64,000 nucleotides of DNA, taken from NCBI RefSeq assembly GCF_001421325.1, contig NZ_LMJY01000012.1:1-64000 (forward strand), read 5' to 3'. The notes under the pieces are model-generated. The model did no database searches, was not told the origin of the DNA, and saw nothing but the letters and a program-made list of their open reading frames with translations. The stretch comes from Novosphingobium sp. Leaf2. Lineage in GTDB: Bacteria; Pseudomonadota; Alphaproteobacteria; Sphingomonadales; Sphingomonadaceae. Below, piece after piece: positions 8,246 through 16,863 of this stretch. Within the stretch, counting starts at the first letter, position 1, and each line of letters opens with the position of its first letter. Made by a program: the position numbers and the translations under genes.

Positions 8246-9469
8246 TCAGTCCCGGACCCAGCGGGAGACGAAAAACCCGTCCAGCCCGCCGGCATCGGCC
8301 AGCATACCCGGATCGGTGCGCAAATACCCGTCCGGTGATGATGCCAGCCCCTGGGGCAGTTCGTCGGCGGTGATCGGCACAGGGCGCAGGCCCAGCGGGC
8401 TCGCCTGCTCTTTGGGCTCCAGCGAACAGACCGCGTAAACCAGCGTGCCGCCCGGCTTGAGCCAGCCGGCAGCGCGTTCGATCAATCCGGCCTGCAATTC
8501 CACCATATGCGCGATCTGCCGCGGGCCGATGCGGTGCAGCACATCCGGATGACGGCGAGCCGTGCCGGTGGCCGTGCAGGGTGCGTCGAGCAGGATCGCG
8601 TCGAACCGGTCTTCCGGCTCCCACGCCAACGCGTCGGCGATCACGGCTTGTGCTTCCAGCCCGGTCCTCTTGAGGTTGGCATCCAGCCGTTCCATCCGCC
8701 TCTTGGCATTGTCCAGGGCGGTGACCTGCCAGCCGGCAGCCGCGAGTTGCATGGTTTTGCCACCGGGCGCGGCGCACAAGTCCAGCACGCGGCGCCCCTC
8801 GCCTTGCCCAAGCAACCGCGCCGGCAGGCTGGCGGCCAGATCCTGCACCCACCACGCCCCATCGCGAAAGCCTTCGAGGTTTTCCACCGCAATGCCGCGC
8901 GGCAGGCGCACGTGGCCCGGCATCAGCGACACCCCGCCCAGCCGCTGCGCCCAGTCCTGTGTCGATGCCGGATCGCGCAAAGCCAGGTCGAGCGGCGGCG
9001 GCACGGCGAGCCCGGCAGCGATCGCATCGGCCCGCTCGCCCCAGCGCGCGGCGGCGGCATCCGGGAGGGTCGGCACGGGTGGCAGCGCCGCGCCGTTCTT
9101 GGTCAGCGTGGAAAACACCCCGTGCGCCAGACGGCGCGGGCCGCCCATCAGCAGCGGTAGCCCGGTGGCGATAACGGCGTGGGCCGGGGTTTCCAGCCGC
9201 AGCACTTGCGCCAGCATGATCTGCAGCACTGCGCGCGCCTTGGCATCGTCCGCTAATGGCAGGCGGGTTGCCGAATCGATCAGGACATCGAGGTCCTGCT
9301 TCCAGCGCAGCGCCTCTGCCGCAATGGCGCGGGCGAGCGCGCGATCGGCATCGCCGCGCACTTTGGCCAGCGCACCGCCCGCCGCCTGGTCAAGCGTTTC
9401 GCCCCTGCGCAGCACGGCATCTATAAGGTGAAGAGCGGCGCGGCGCGCCGGCAGACCGGGAATATCCAT
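8246..9469 (-). CDS. rsmB: RsmB-family rRNA (cytosine-C5) methyltransferase
   Basis: A 407-residue protein with an N-terminal NusB-like RNA-binding region (about 1-130) and a C-terminal Rossmann methyltransferase. SAM motif VLDLCAAPGGKT starts at residue 228; the two catalytic cysteines are C298 in DAPCT and C348 in YAVCSLEPKE. RsmB methylates C967 of 16S rRNA in E. coli; the exact target here is assumed. The start at 9469 (MDIPGLPARRAAL) is preferred over a longer open frame. It ends next to the convergent PEP-CTERM gene and is divergent from the DUF1674 gene. Confidence 0.9.
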   Translation of the reverse strand: MDIPGLPARRAALHLIDAVLRRGETLDQAAGGALAKVRGDADRALARAIAAEALRWKQDLDVLIDSATRLPLADDAKARAVLQIMLAQVLRLETPAHAVIATGLPLLMGGPRRLAHGVFSTLTKNGAALPPVPTLPDAAAARWGERADAIAAGLAVPPPLDLALRDPASTQDWAQRLGGVSLMPGHVRLPRGIAVENLEGFRDGAWWVQDLAASLPARLLGQGEGRRVLDLCAAPGGKTMQLAAAGWQVTALDNAKRRMERLDANLKRTGLEAQAVIADALAWEPEDRFDAILLDAPCTATGTARRHPDVLHRIGPRQIAHMVELQAGLIERAAGWLKPGGTLVYAVCSLEPKEQASPLGLRPVPITADELPQGLASSPDGYLRTDPGMLADAGGLDGFFVSRWVRD

Positions 9470-9524
9470 CGCGCCGCCCCTATACCGGATTGCCATTTTC
9501 CGCCAGCGGCACCACATCAAGGCC

Positions 9525-9695
9525 ATGACAACGCGCGCAACCAAACGTCCCGAAGGGTTCAAGCGCCCTGCCCACTGGACGACCGAACCCCCGCCTGCTC
9601 CTGCCGCCACCAAGGATGACGACAAGGACCCGGACGGCCTTTCCCCCACCCGCTACGGCGACTGGGTGCAAAAAGGCATCGCGATAGACTTCTGA
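9525..9695 (+). CDS. DUF1674 small protein (SdhAF4-like)
   Basis: A 56-residue gene squeezed between rsmB (divergent) and the efflux outer-membrane gene (convergent, stop at 9700). The protein is rich in Lys, Pro and Asp and ends in PTRYGDWVQKGIAIDF, the C-terminal signature of DUF1674 (RYGDWExKGxxIDF). Eukaryotic members (SDHAF4) assist succinate dehydrogenase assembly by binding the flavinated subunit; that role in bacteria is inference. No sdh genes are in the window. Confidence 0.85.
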   Translation: MTTRATKRPEGFKRPAHWTTEPPPAPAATKDDDKDPDGLSPTRYGDWVQKGIAIDF

Positions 9696-9699
9696 ACGG

Positions 9700-11151
9700 T
9701 CAGTTGCCGACTGGCGTTGGCGCTGCCGAAGGCGAAGAGGAAGCCTGCTGCCAGCCGCCACCAAGCGCCGTGAACACCGCAATCTGGTCGTCCACCAGGT
9801 TCGCTTGTGCCGACGCATAGCTGACTTGCGCCGAGGCAAGGCTGCCCTGCGCGCTCAACAGATCGAGGAAATCGCTGCGGCCGAAGCGGAACAGCTTGCC
9901 CGCCTGCTGTGCAGACAGGCCAGCGGCATCGCTGGCCCGGCCAAGCGCTGCCGCCCTTTCGCGATCGCGCGCATAGGTTTCCATGGCGGACTCAGCCTGA
10001 CGCAATGCCTCGATCACGGTGCCGTCGAACTTGGCCAGATCGGCGCGCACTTGCGCATTTGCCTGATCGATGCGGGCGCGGACGGCGGGCCGGTTCGGGA
10101 AAGTCCAGCTTAGCAACGGGCCAAGGCTGAAGCCGAAGCTTTCGCCCTTCCCGAAATCTTCCAGCGGCCCTGACACACCTAGCGACCCGCCGATGCTGAC
10201 ATCGGGATACAGGTCCGCCGTCGCCACGCCGATGCGCGCGGTATCGGCGGCGATGGCGCGTTCCGCCTGGCGAATGTCCGCGCGGCGACGGATCAGCGCC
10301 GCGCCGTCTTCCACCGGCATGCCGCCCGCAAGACGCGGCAATACCGCGCAGTCGGCCACGTCACGGGGGTAATCCGCAGGCGCGCGGCCAAGCAGCGTGG
10401 CAAGCAGATACAGCGCGTTCTGGCGCGCGGCGGCGAAGGCCGGGAGCGCAGCGGCGCTGGCCTCCACTTGCGCGTTGGCCCGGCTGACGTCGAACGCGGT
10501 GCCGCGCCCACCGCGCTGCAAGCGCCGGGTGGCGTCCAGCGTCTGGCGTTGCAAGCGCACCACCCGCTGCGTCACCGCCAGTTGATAGTTCGCCGCGCAT
10601 ACTTGCGCGTAGGCGCGCGCGGTGCCCGCCGCGACGCTGACCCGCACCGCGTCGCGCGCCGCTTCCACGGCTTGCGCATCGGCAGCGCTGGCCTCGATCG
10701 CGCGCCGCAAACGACCGCGCAGGTCCAGCGGATAGCTGAGCCCCAGCCCGAAGTTGTCCGTCACGACGCCCGGCAGCGACTGGCCCGTCTGTGCCTGCCG
10801 CGTCAGGTCCACGCCACCCGAAACGGCGGTGGACAATGTGCGGGCAGCCGCCGCTTCGCGCAGAACGGCTTCGGCCCGCTCCAGGTTCGCCTGTGCGGCG
10901 CGCAGGTCCGCGTTGGCGGCCAGCGCTTGCTCCACCAGCCCATCCAGCCGGGGATCGTCATACAGCCGCCACCACTTGTCCGGCAACGGAGCCTGCGAAA
11001 ACGCCGGACCCGTAGCAGAATGAAACCCACCTTGCGCTGCTTCGCCATTGGCAACACCGCCTTCCGGCGCGTGATAGTCCGGCCCCGCCGTGGCGCATGC
11101 GGACAAGGCGAGCGCGAGCGCGGCGCTGGTCATAAGCCGTGCGGGGCGCAT
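9700..11151 (-). CDS. outer-membrane efflux lipoprotein, NodT/TolC family
   Basis: A 483-residue protein whose N-terminus ends in LALSAC, a lipobox with Cys19. The following GPDYHAPEGG, WWRLYDDPRLDGLVEQAL and long Ala-rich helices are standard for NodT-type outer-membrane factors, which form trimeric channels for export. The two internal repeats of the family are visible (helices near residues 80-130 and 280-340). Its start shares one base with the HlyD stop (TGATG), making it the last gene of the five-gene efflux operon. Confidence 0.93.
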   Translation of the reverse strand: MRPARLMTSAALALALSACATAGPDYHAPEGGVANGEAAQGGFHSATGPAFSQAPLPDKWWRLYDDPRLDGLVEQALAANADLRAAQANLERAEAVLREAAAARTLSTAVSGGVDLTRQAQTGQSLPGVVTDNFGLGLSYPLDLRGRLRRAIEASAADAQAVEAARDAVRVSVAAGTARAYAQVCAANYQLAVTQRVVRLQRQTLDATRRLQRGGRGTAFDVSRANAQVEASAAALPAFAAARQNALYLLATLLGRAPADYPRDVADCAVLPRLAGGMPVEDGAALIRRRADIRQAERAIAADTARIGVATADLYPDVSIGGSLGVSGPLEDFGKGESFGFSLGPLLSWTFPNRPAVRARIDQANAQVRADLAKFDGTVIEALRQAESAMETYARDRERAAALGRASDAAGLSAQQAGKLFRFGRSDFLDLLSAQGSLASAQVSYASAQANLVDDQIAVFTALGGGWQQASSSPSAAPTPVGN

Positions 11152-12083
11152 CACTGCGACGCCTGCTGCGTGGGCGTGGGACGTGCGGTGGCCGGCTGCG
11201 CTGGCTGGCCATCCGCGCCACGCTGCTCGATCGTCACCGTGGCGGTGCGGCCCAAAATCAGGCGCACGCCCCGCGGCACTTGCGTCAACTTCACGCGCAC
11301 CGGAATGCGCTGCGCCAAGCGCACCCACGAAAACGTCGCCTCCACGTTAGGCAGCAGGTTCCCCGCGTTGGTGCGCGTATCGTCGTTGATGCCCGCCGAA
11401 ATGCTTTCCACCCGGCCCTTGAGCGGCTGCGCCTCTCCCATCAGGTGCACCGTCACCGGTGCGCCGACCCGGATCAGCGGCAGCTTGGTTTCCTCGAAAT
11501 AACCTTCCACGCGCAGCGAATCGTCATCCACCAGCGCCATCGCCTGACTGCCGGCGGCTACGTAGTCGCCCGGATGAAGGTCCAGGTTGGTGACCGTGCC
11601 GTTGACCGAGGCTTTGACCTGCGTGCGCGAGAGATTGAGCTTGGCCCCGTCCAGCGCGCTGAGTGCCTCGGCCAGCGAAGCGCGGGCGGTGGCGACGCGC
11701 GCCACGTTCTGCTCGTGCGTCTCGGTGGCCACAAGGTCGCCCAGCGCCAGATCGCGCTGCGCCTCACGCTGCGCCTGGCCCAGCGTAGCGCGCGCACTGG
11801 CAACGCTGGCCTCGGCCTGCTCCACCGCTTGCGAATAGCGCGGACGGTCCAGCACGAACAGCAAGTCGCCGGCCTTCACCGTCTGGTTGTCATGCACCGC
11901 AACCGAGGTGACAAGACCGCCTATGTCAGGCGTCACGCGCACCACGTCCGCCCGCACGCGCCCATCGCGGGTCCACGGGCTGCGCTCGTAATGGTGCCAC
12001 ATCCACACCGCCACCAAGACGGCGACGAACACGATGACAATAGTGGCGGCGCTGCGGCCAAGGGTGGGAAGCAAATTCTTCAT
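11151..12083 (-). CDS. HlyD-family periplasmic adaptor of the efflux pump
   Basis: A 310-residue membrane-fusion protein. One N-terminal transmembrane segment (about 12-30) is followed by the split lipoyl domain (VTPDIGGLVTSVAVHDNQ and VKASVNGTVTNLDLHPGDYV), a coiled-coil hairpin rich in Ala and Gln between them, and a beta-barrel region (VEGYFEETKLPLIRVG). It bridges the inner-membrane FUSC protein and the NodT channel, as AaeA does for AaeB. The start at 12083 overlaps the DUF1656 stop by four bases. A Pro/Thr/Gln-rich tail ends the protein. Confidence 0.93.
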   Translation of the reverse strand: MKNLLPTLGRSAATIVIVFVAVLVAVWMWHHYERSPWTRDGRVRADVVRVTPDIGGLVTSVAVHDNQTVKAGDLLFVLDRPRYSQAVEQAEASVASARATLGQAQREAQRDLALGDLVATETHEQNVARVATARASLAEALSALDGAKLNLSRTQVKASVNGTVTNLDLHPGDYVAAGSQAMALVDDDSLRVEGYFEETKLPLIRVGAPVTVHLMGEAQPLKGRVESISAGINDDTRTNAGNLLPNVEATFSWVRLAQRIPVRVKLTQVPRGVRLILGRTATVTIEQRGADGQPAQPATARPTPTQQASQ

Positions 12084-12295
12084 GTGTTGAAACCGATGTG
12101 CGGAGCAAGAAGGGAAAGCGCGCCCAGCACCAGGACATACAGGCATACGTCCACAAGCGCACGATAGGCGACGAGGCGGTAAAGCCCGGCGAAGTCCGCC
12201 AGGCGGATGAGCAGCATGGTAATCAGCGATGCGATCACCGCCAGCAGCAGGATGGTGGGCATGAACACGCCCATGATCGAAATCTCGCCGTTCAT
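12080..12295 (-). CDS. DUF1656 (AaeX-like) small membrane protein
   Basis: A 71-residue protein with two hydrophobic segments (about 8-30 and 45-65). MNGEISIMGVFMP at the start is characteristic of DUF1656, which sits between FUSC and HlyD genes in aromatic-acid type efflux operons such as aaeXAB. Its function is not established. It overlaps both neighbours by four bases, so translation is probably coupled and stoichiometric. Confidence 0.9.
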   Translation of the reverse strand: MNGEISIMGVFMPTILLLAVIASLITMLLIRLADFAGLYRLVAYRALVDVCLYVLVLGALSLLAPHIGFNT

Positions 12296-14346
12296 GGCAC
12301 GCCCTCCATGGCGGCGGCATCAGGGAACAGATTGCGGCGCAAGGATACCAGCGCCAGCGCCGCATCGCGCCGGACCGACCGGTCCGGGTCCCGCGCGAAG
12401 GTGTGCAACGCCGAGTCGATATCGGCCAGCAACCTGGCATCCGCCGGCGGGCGGGCGTCCGGCTGCAAGCGGCGGTAATGCTCGCCAACGTCTGCCAGCA
12501 CTTGCGTCAGCTCCCCACTGCGAGACTGGTCGAGCGAAAGGCGCAGCTGCCGCAATTCGCCGATCGCCACCCCGGTGCGCAGATCGCGCAGCACATCGTA
12601 AACCGGCTCGCTCGCCGCCTTGCCAGCCAGCGCCAGGCGCGGGGCGAGCAGCGCGATACGGTCCAGCATGCGGTTGATCCAGCCGCGCACGTCGGGCGGC
12701 GCCATCAGGTTTGCCCGGCTGGCAATGTCACGCCAGCCCGCGCGCAGCGTGCGGTTGATCGAATGCTCAAGCCCCGCCGTCTGCAACAGCCGCGCCATCA
12801 CGATCGCGAACAGCACGCCCAGCAACTGCGCCAGCGCGCCGTTCACGAACGTCTGGAAATTGCCGCTGTAGCTTTGCGCAATGATGAAGGGACTGCCCAG
12901 CCCCAGCAGCGCGGGCAGGGCGATCCCGGAGAAGCGCGGGTTATGCATCATCGAGCCTAGGACGAGCAGCAGCGGGGCCAGGCTTGCGGCCAGTTGCGCG
13001 AACCCGTCCATGCGCGGCAGGATGGCAAACGCGTAGATCATGCCCAGCACCGTGGCGATCGCGGTGCCCCAGAAAAACAACCGCAGCGGCACCAGCGGAT
13101 TGTCGGACGCGGAGAACAGCGCGAGGAATACGCCTGCCAGCATCACTGCCGTTGCGCCATCCTGCCAACCGCTGCCGATCCATAGCGCACAACCGACGAT
13201 GATGGTGATCGCGGCGCCCGCCGCTCCGCGCAACGCGCCGGCCAAGTCGCGATGCAATTCACGGTTGCGCCGCCCTTCCAGTAGCGGCGGGATGCGCGGC
13301 GATACCGGGCGGCGATCAGGGCTCGCCAGCTGGTCGGCCAGATCGCGACAATCGAGATGCGCTTCGATCAGGCTGGACAGGCGCGCGTACAGGCTGAGGT
13401 GCAGCAGATCATCCCAGCTCGCGCTATCGTCCACCTTTGGTTCAAGCGCGGCACAGCGCGCCTTGAGCGTATCAGCCACCCGCTCACGCTCGTCACGCAG
13501 CGCAGTTATCGCCGCCAACCAGTCCTGCGTATCGGTAAGCAACGCCACCGCGCTGTCCTGCAGTGCCCCGCGCGCGTGCAAGGTCACAACCCTGTCGGCC
13601 ACTGCAGCCCCCAGCGGCATCAGCAGTGATAGCCTATCCTGAAGCGCACGCACGGCGCGCACGCGCGGAGCCGGGCGACTGGTCTCGAAAGGCAGGTGGA
13701 TCGACAACTGGTGCAGCTCGGTGATGTCTTGCGCCAGCCGCCGCTTCTCCCCCTCCAGCGCGGGGTCCGGGGTGAGCGCCAGCGAATCGCGGCTCCACGC
13801 CTCAGCGTCGCGCAAAATGGTGGCGACCCGCCCCAGCAGGAACGTGGACACCGAATTGGGCAGGATGACGCCATGCACCAAGCTGCCGCACACGATGCCG
13901 ATAGTGATCTCCTGCACCCGCAGCGACGCATCGGTAAAAATCTCGCCCGGCGTGTTGACGGCGGGAAGCACGATCAGCACCGCAGTATAGCCCGCCAGCA
14001 CGAAGGCATAGCCGCGAGGCGTGCGGTCCAGGAGCGACAAGAACACGCACAGCCCCAGCCAGCCGGCGATCGCCAGCGTCAGCAGTTCGGGTGAATGGTC
14101 GAGCGGCGGCACCATGATCACGGCGGCGCTGGCGCCTACGAAAGTGCCGATCACGCGGAACACCGCTTTGGAAACGACCGCACCGGCGAGCGGCGCGGCC
14201 ACGATATAGGACGTAAGGAACGCCCAATATGGCCGCTCCAGCCCGATCGAGAACGAAATATACGCCGCTGCCAGCGCCGCGATCAGCGCCTTCACTGAAA
14301 AGACGGCGGCAGGAACGCCCCAGCGTGACAGGGTGGCCGTGTTCAT
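12292..14346 (-). CDS. FUSC-family inner-membrane efflux protein (AaeB-like)
   Basis: A 684-residue protein with the FUSC layout: an N-terminal block of membrane helices (about 10-170), a cytosolic stretch (about 170-360), a second membrane block (about 380-530) and a soluble C-terminal domain. The start at 14346 (MNTATLSRW) lies inside an ATGA overlap with the MarR stop. Family members export aromatic carboxylic acids or related weak acids with HlyD and an outer-membrane factor. The substrate here is unknown. Confidence 0.9.
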   Translation of the reverse strand: MNTATLSRWGVPAAVFSVKALIAALAAAYISFSIGLERPYWAFLTSYIVAAPLAGAVVSKAVFRVIGTFVGASAAVIMVPPLDHSPELLTLAIAGWLGLCVFLSLLDRTPRGYAFVLAGYTAVLIVLPAVNTPGEIFTDASLRVQEITIGIVCGSLVHGVILPNSVSTFLLGRVATILRDAEAWSRDSLALTPDPALEGEKRRLAQDITELHQLSIHLPFETSRPAPRVRAVRALQDRLSLLMPLGAAVADRVVTLHARGALQDSAVALLTDTQDWLAAITALRDERERVADTLKARCAALEPKVDDSASWDDLLHLSLYARLSSLIEAHLDCRDLADQLASPDRRPVSPRIPPLLEGRRNRELHRDLAGALRGAAGAAITIIVGCALWIGSGWQDGATAVMLAGVFLALFSASDNPLVPLRLFFWGTAIATVLGMIYAFAILPRMDGFAQLAASLAPLLLVLGSMMHNPRFSGIALPALLGLGSPFIIAQSYSGNFQTFVNGALAQLLGVLFAIVMARLLQTAGLEHSINRTLRAGWRDIASRANLMAPPDVRGWINRMLDRIALLAPRLALAGKAASEPVYDVLRDLRTGVAIGELRQLRLSLDQSRSGELTQVLADVGEHYRRLQPDARPPADARLLADIDSALHTFARDPDRSVRRDAALALVSLRRNLFPDAAAMEGVP

Positions 14347-14795
14347 GACCGCCCCCGCCCGGCGCCGGCGCATTCGGACACCCGACTCAGCACCCGCACC
14401 GCGGCTTCCAGATCACCATCCGGCAAGCCTTCCAGCATTTCGAGACGCAGCGCGATCAGCCGTCCTTCGGCCTGCCGTGCCAGAGTGGCGCCGGTGGGGG
14501 TGAAATGCAGGCGATTGGCGCGCCGATCCTGCGCGTCGGCCTTGCGGGTCACCAGGCCGGCCTGCTCCAGATGCTTGATGGTGCGCACCAGCGAGGCTTC
14601 GGCGATGCCGATCGCCCGGGCAAGGTCGCCCTGGCGCACCCCCTCCCCCAGCCGTTCGAGGTGGACCAGCGCCCAGCTTTCCGAACTCGACAACCCGAGC
14701 GATGCCAGCACGCGGTCAGCCGCCTGCCGCCACGCCTGCGCAACAGGCGCCATCTGCGTGGCCAGTTCATGGGCAAGGCTGCGGCGGTCAGTCAT
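14343..14795 (-). CDS. MarR-family transcriptional regulator
   Basis: A 150-residue winged-helix protein. The recognition-helix region reads LARAIGIAEASLVRTIKHLE and is followed by the wing, GLVTRKADAQDRRANRLHFT, where the DRR triad is a hallmark of MarR proteins. As first gene of the efflux operon it probably represses its own transcript and is released by the pump substrate (family knowledge). A perfect inverted repeat stands 11 bases upstream of its ATG. Its stop overlaps the FUSC start. Confidence 0.94.
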   Translation of the reverse strand: MTDRRSLAHELATQMAPVAQAWRQAADRVLASLGLSSSESWALVHLERLGEGVRQGDLARAIGIAEASLVRTIKHLEQAGLVTRKADAQDRRANRLHFTPTGATLARQAEGRLIALRLEMLEGLPDGDLEAAVRVLSRVSECAGAGRGRS

Positions 14796-14805
14796 GTTCG
14801 ATCAT

Positions 14806-14823
14806 TAGTTAGCGTTCTAACTA
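14806..14823. promoter_or_regulatory. probable MarR operator
   Basis: Perfect 7-base arms, TAGTTAG at 14806-14812 and CTAACTA at 14817-14823, with a four-base spacer. Centred about 20 bases upstream of the marR start codon, it is placed to block the operon promoter. The spacing and AT-rich arms suit MarR dimers. Confidence 0.65.
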
Positions 14824-14905
14824 TTTATCGGCAAGAGACCGGCAGATGCAATTTTTCGGCGCGGGGTTCGCAAATCAGCAAGCGCGCTGAACGGGCGCAC
14901 GCCGC

Positions 14906-15406
14906 TCAGGGCGTGATTTCGATCGGCGTGCCATCGCCCACCGCTTCCCACAAGGCCTCGATCTCCTCGTTTGAGACAGCGATGCAGCCATCGGTCCAGT
15001 CGCCCGGTACCCGTGCAACCGGCCAAAGATTGGGCTGACCGTGGATCATAATCATGCCGCCGGGCGACCGGCCCCGAGAGGCGGCGTACGCGCTGTCGGC
15101 AGCCCGCGGATAGGAGATGTGGAGGGAGAGGTGATACGCGCTTTTGGGATTGCCCCAGTCGATCGTGTATGCGCCTTCCGGCGTGCGCCCGTCCCCTTCG
15201 AAGCGCTTGGGGCCCACCGGCTGGCCGCCCAGCTGCACGTGCGCGATCGTGTGCACGATCCGGCCGCCCGCATACAGATCCATGGTCCGCGCCGCTTTGT
15301 GAACGCGGATCAGGTCGATCGCGGGAAACCGCAAGGGCGCCTGCGCGTGGGCGGAGGCAACGCCGGCCAGCAGCAGCAGCGGGGCGAATTTCAAGGCGCC
15401 CCGCAT
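14906..15406 (-). CDS. L,D-transpeptidase family protein (YkuD domain)
   Basis: A 166-residue periplasmic protein with a signal peptide (LLLLAGVASAHAQA). The YkuD catalytic motif is present: H122 in MIMIHGQ and C141 in DGCIAVSNEEIE. Such enzymes make 3-3 peptidoglycan cross-links or attach proteins to the wall; single-domain forms like this one are poorly assigned. It begins six bases after the purA stop, so it belongs to the hisZ-purA transcript. Confidence 0.9.
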   Translation of the reverse strand: MRGALKFAPLLLLAGVASAHAQAPLRFPAIDLIRVHKAARTMDLYAGGRIVHTIAHVQLGGQPVGPKRFEGDGRTPEGAYTIDWGNPKSAYHLSLHISYPRAADSAYAASRGRSPGGMIMIHGQPNLWPVARVPGDWTDGCIAVSNEEIEALWEAVGDGTPIEITP

Positions 15407-15412
15407 ACCAGG

Positions 15413-16702
15413 TCAGTCCGCGAAAGGATCTCGCACGAGGATCGTGTCCTCACGCTCCGGACTGGTGGACACCAGCGCCACCGGAGTTTCGATCAGTTCC
15501 TGCACGCGCTGGATATACTTGATGGCTTGCGCCGGCAGATCGGCCCACGAACGGGCGCCTGCCGTAGTGCCCTGCCATCCGTCCATCTCCTCGTAGATCG
15601 GCTCCACCGCCGCCTGATCGCCGGCATGGCTGGGATAGTAATCCAGCACTTTGCCATGCAGGCGATACCCGGTGCAGATCTTCACCTTCTCGAACCCGTC
15701 CAGCACGTCAAGCTTGGTGAGCGCGATTCCCGTGACCCCGGAAATGGCGCAGGACTGGCGCGTCAGCACCGCATCGAACCAGCCGCAACGGCGCTTTCGA
15801 CCCGTAACGGTGCCGAATTCATGACCGCGCTCGCCCAGCTTCTGGCCGGTGGCGTCTTCCAGTTCGGTCGGGAACGGACCCGAACCGACGCGGGTGGTGT
15901 AGGCTTTGACGATCCCCAGCACAAAGCCGGTGGCGGACGGACCAAGGCCCGATCCGCTGGCTGCCGTGCCCGATACCGTGTTGGAGCTGGTGACGAAGGG
16001 GTACGTGCCGTGATCCACGTCGAGCAGGACGCCTTGCGCGCCTTCGAACAGGATGCGCGCGCCGGCCTTCTTAACCTTGTGGAGACGGCGCCAGACGGGC
16101 TGCGCGAACTGCAGCACGTAGGGCGCGATTTCCCGCAACTGCGCGATCAGCGCGGCGCGATCGACCGGCGGCTGGCCGAAGCCGGCGCGCAAGGCATCGT
16201 GGTGCGCACACATGCGATCAAGCTGGGGCTCCAGCGCATCGAGGTGCGCCAGATCGCACACGCGAATGGCGCGGCGGCCCACTTTGTCCTCGTAAGCCGG
16301 GCCGATGCCGCGCCCGGTGGTGCCGATCTTGCCCGCACCGGCGGCGGCTTCGCGCAGGCCGTCCAGCTCGCGGTGGACCGGCAGGATCAGCGGGCAATTG
16401 TCAGCGATCGCGAAATTGTCCGGATTGATCTCCACGCCCTGTCCGGTCAGCTTCTCCACCTCGGCCTTGAGCGCCCAAGGATCGAGCACCACGCCATTAC
16501 CGATGATCGATAGCGTGCCGGTAACGATGCCCGAAGGCAGCAGGCTGAGCTTGTAGACCTGATCGCCCACCACCAGCGTGTGGCCGGCATTGTGGCCGCC
16601 CTGGAAGCGCACCACGGCATCGGCGCGGCTGGCCAGCCAGTCGACGATCTTGCCTTTGCCCTCATCGCCCCACTGGGCGCCGATCACGGTTACGTTGGCC
16701 AT
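15413..16702 (-). CDS. purA: adenylosuccinate synthetase
   Basis: A 429-residue enzyme, the usual length, condensing IMP and aspartate with GTP in AMP synthesis. The P-loop region [15 protein letters not shown] (residues 8-22) carries catalytic D13, and GGHNAGHT holds the catalytic His. Further family blocks include [20 protein letters not shown] and [27 protein letters not shown] ribosome site precedes the ATG, and a small hairpin (16713-16731) lies directly upstream of it. Confidence 0.98.
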   Translation of the reverse strand: MANVTVIGAQWGDEGKGKIVDWLASRADAVVRFQGGHNAGHTLVVGDQVYKLSLLPSGIVTGTLSIIGNGVVLDPWALKAEVEKLTGQGVEINPDNFAIADNCPLILPVHRELDGLREAAAGAGKIGTTGRGIGPAYEDKVGRRAIRVCDLAHLDALEPQLDRMCAHHDALRAGFGQPPVDRAALIAQLREIAPYVLQFAQPVWRRLHKVKKAGARILFEGAQGVLLDVDHGTYPFVTSSNTVSGTAASGSGLGPSATGFVLGIVKAYTTRVGSGPFPTELEDATGQKLGERGHEFGTVTGRKRRCGWFDAVLTRQSCAISGVTGIALTKLDVLDGFEKVKICTGYRLHGKVLDYYPSHAGDQAAVEPIYEEMDGWQGTTAGARSWADLPAQAIKYIQRVQELIETPVALVSTSPEREDTILVRDPFAD

Positions 16703-16863
16703 GGGTATACTCCTCCACCCTGCCGAGGTGGATCCAATAACGCCCTTCGACAGGACTCGGCGAAATGGATGGACAGTGGGGCAAGCGCGCCCCGGCTTTT
16801 CGGTGCGGGCCCTAGAGGGAACGCGGCGCGCCCGTCAAGTGCGGCCACGCCCCATGCCCGGCA

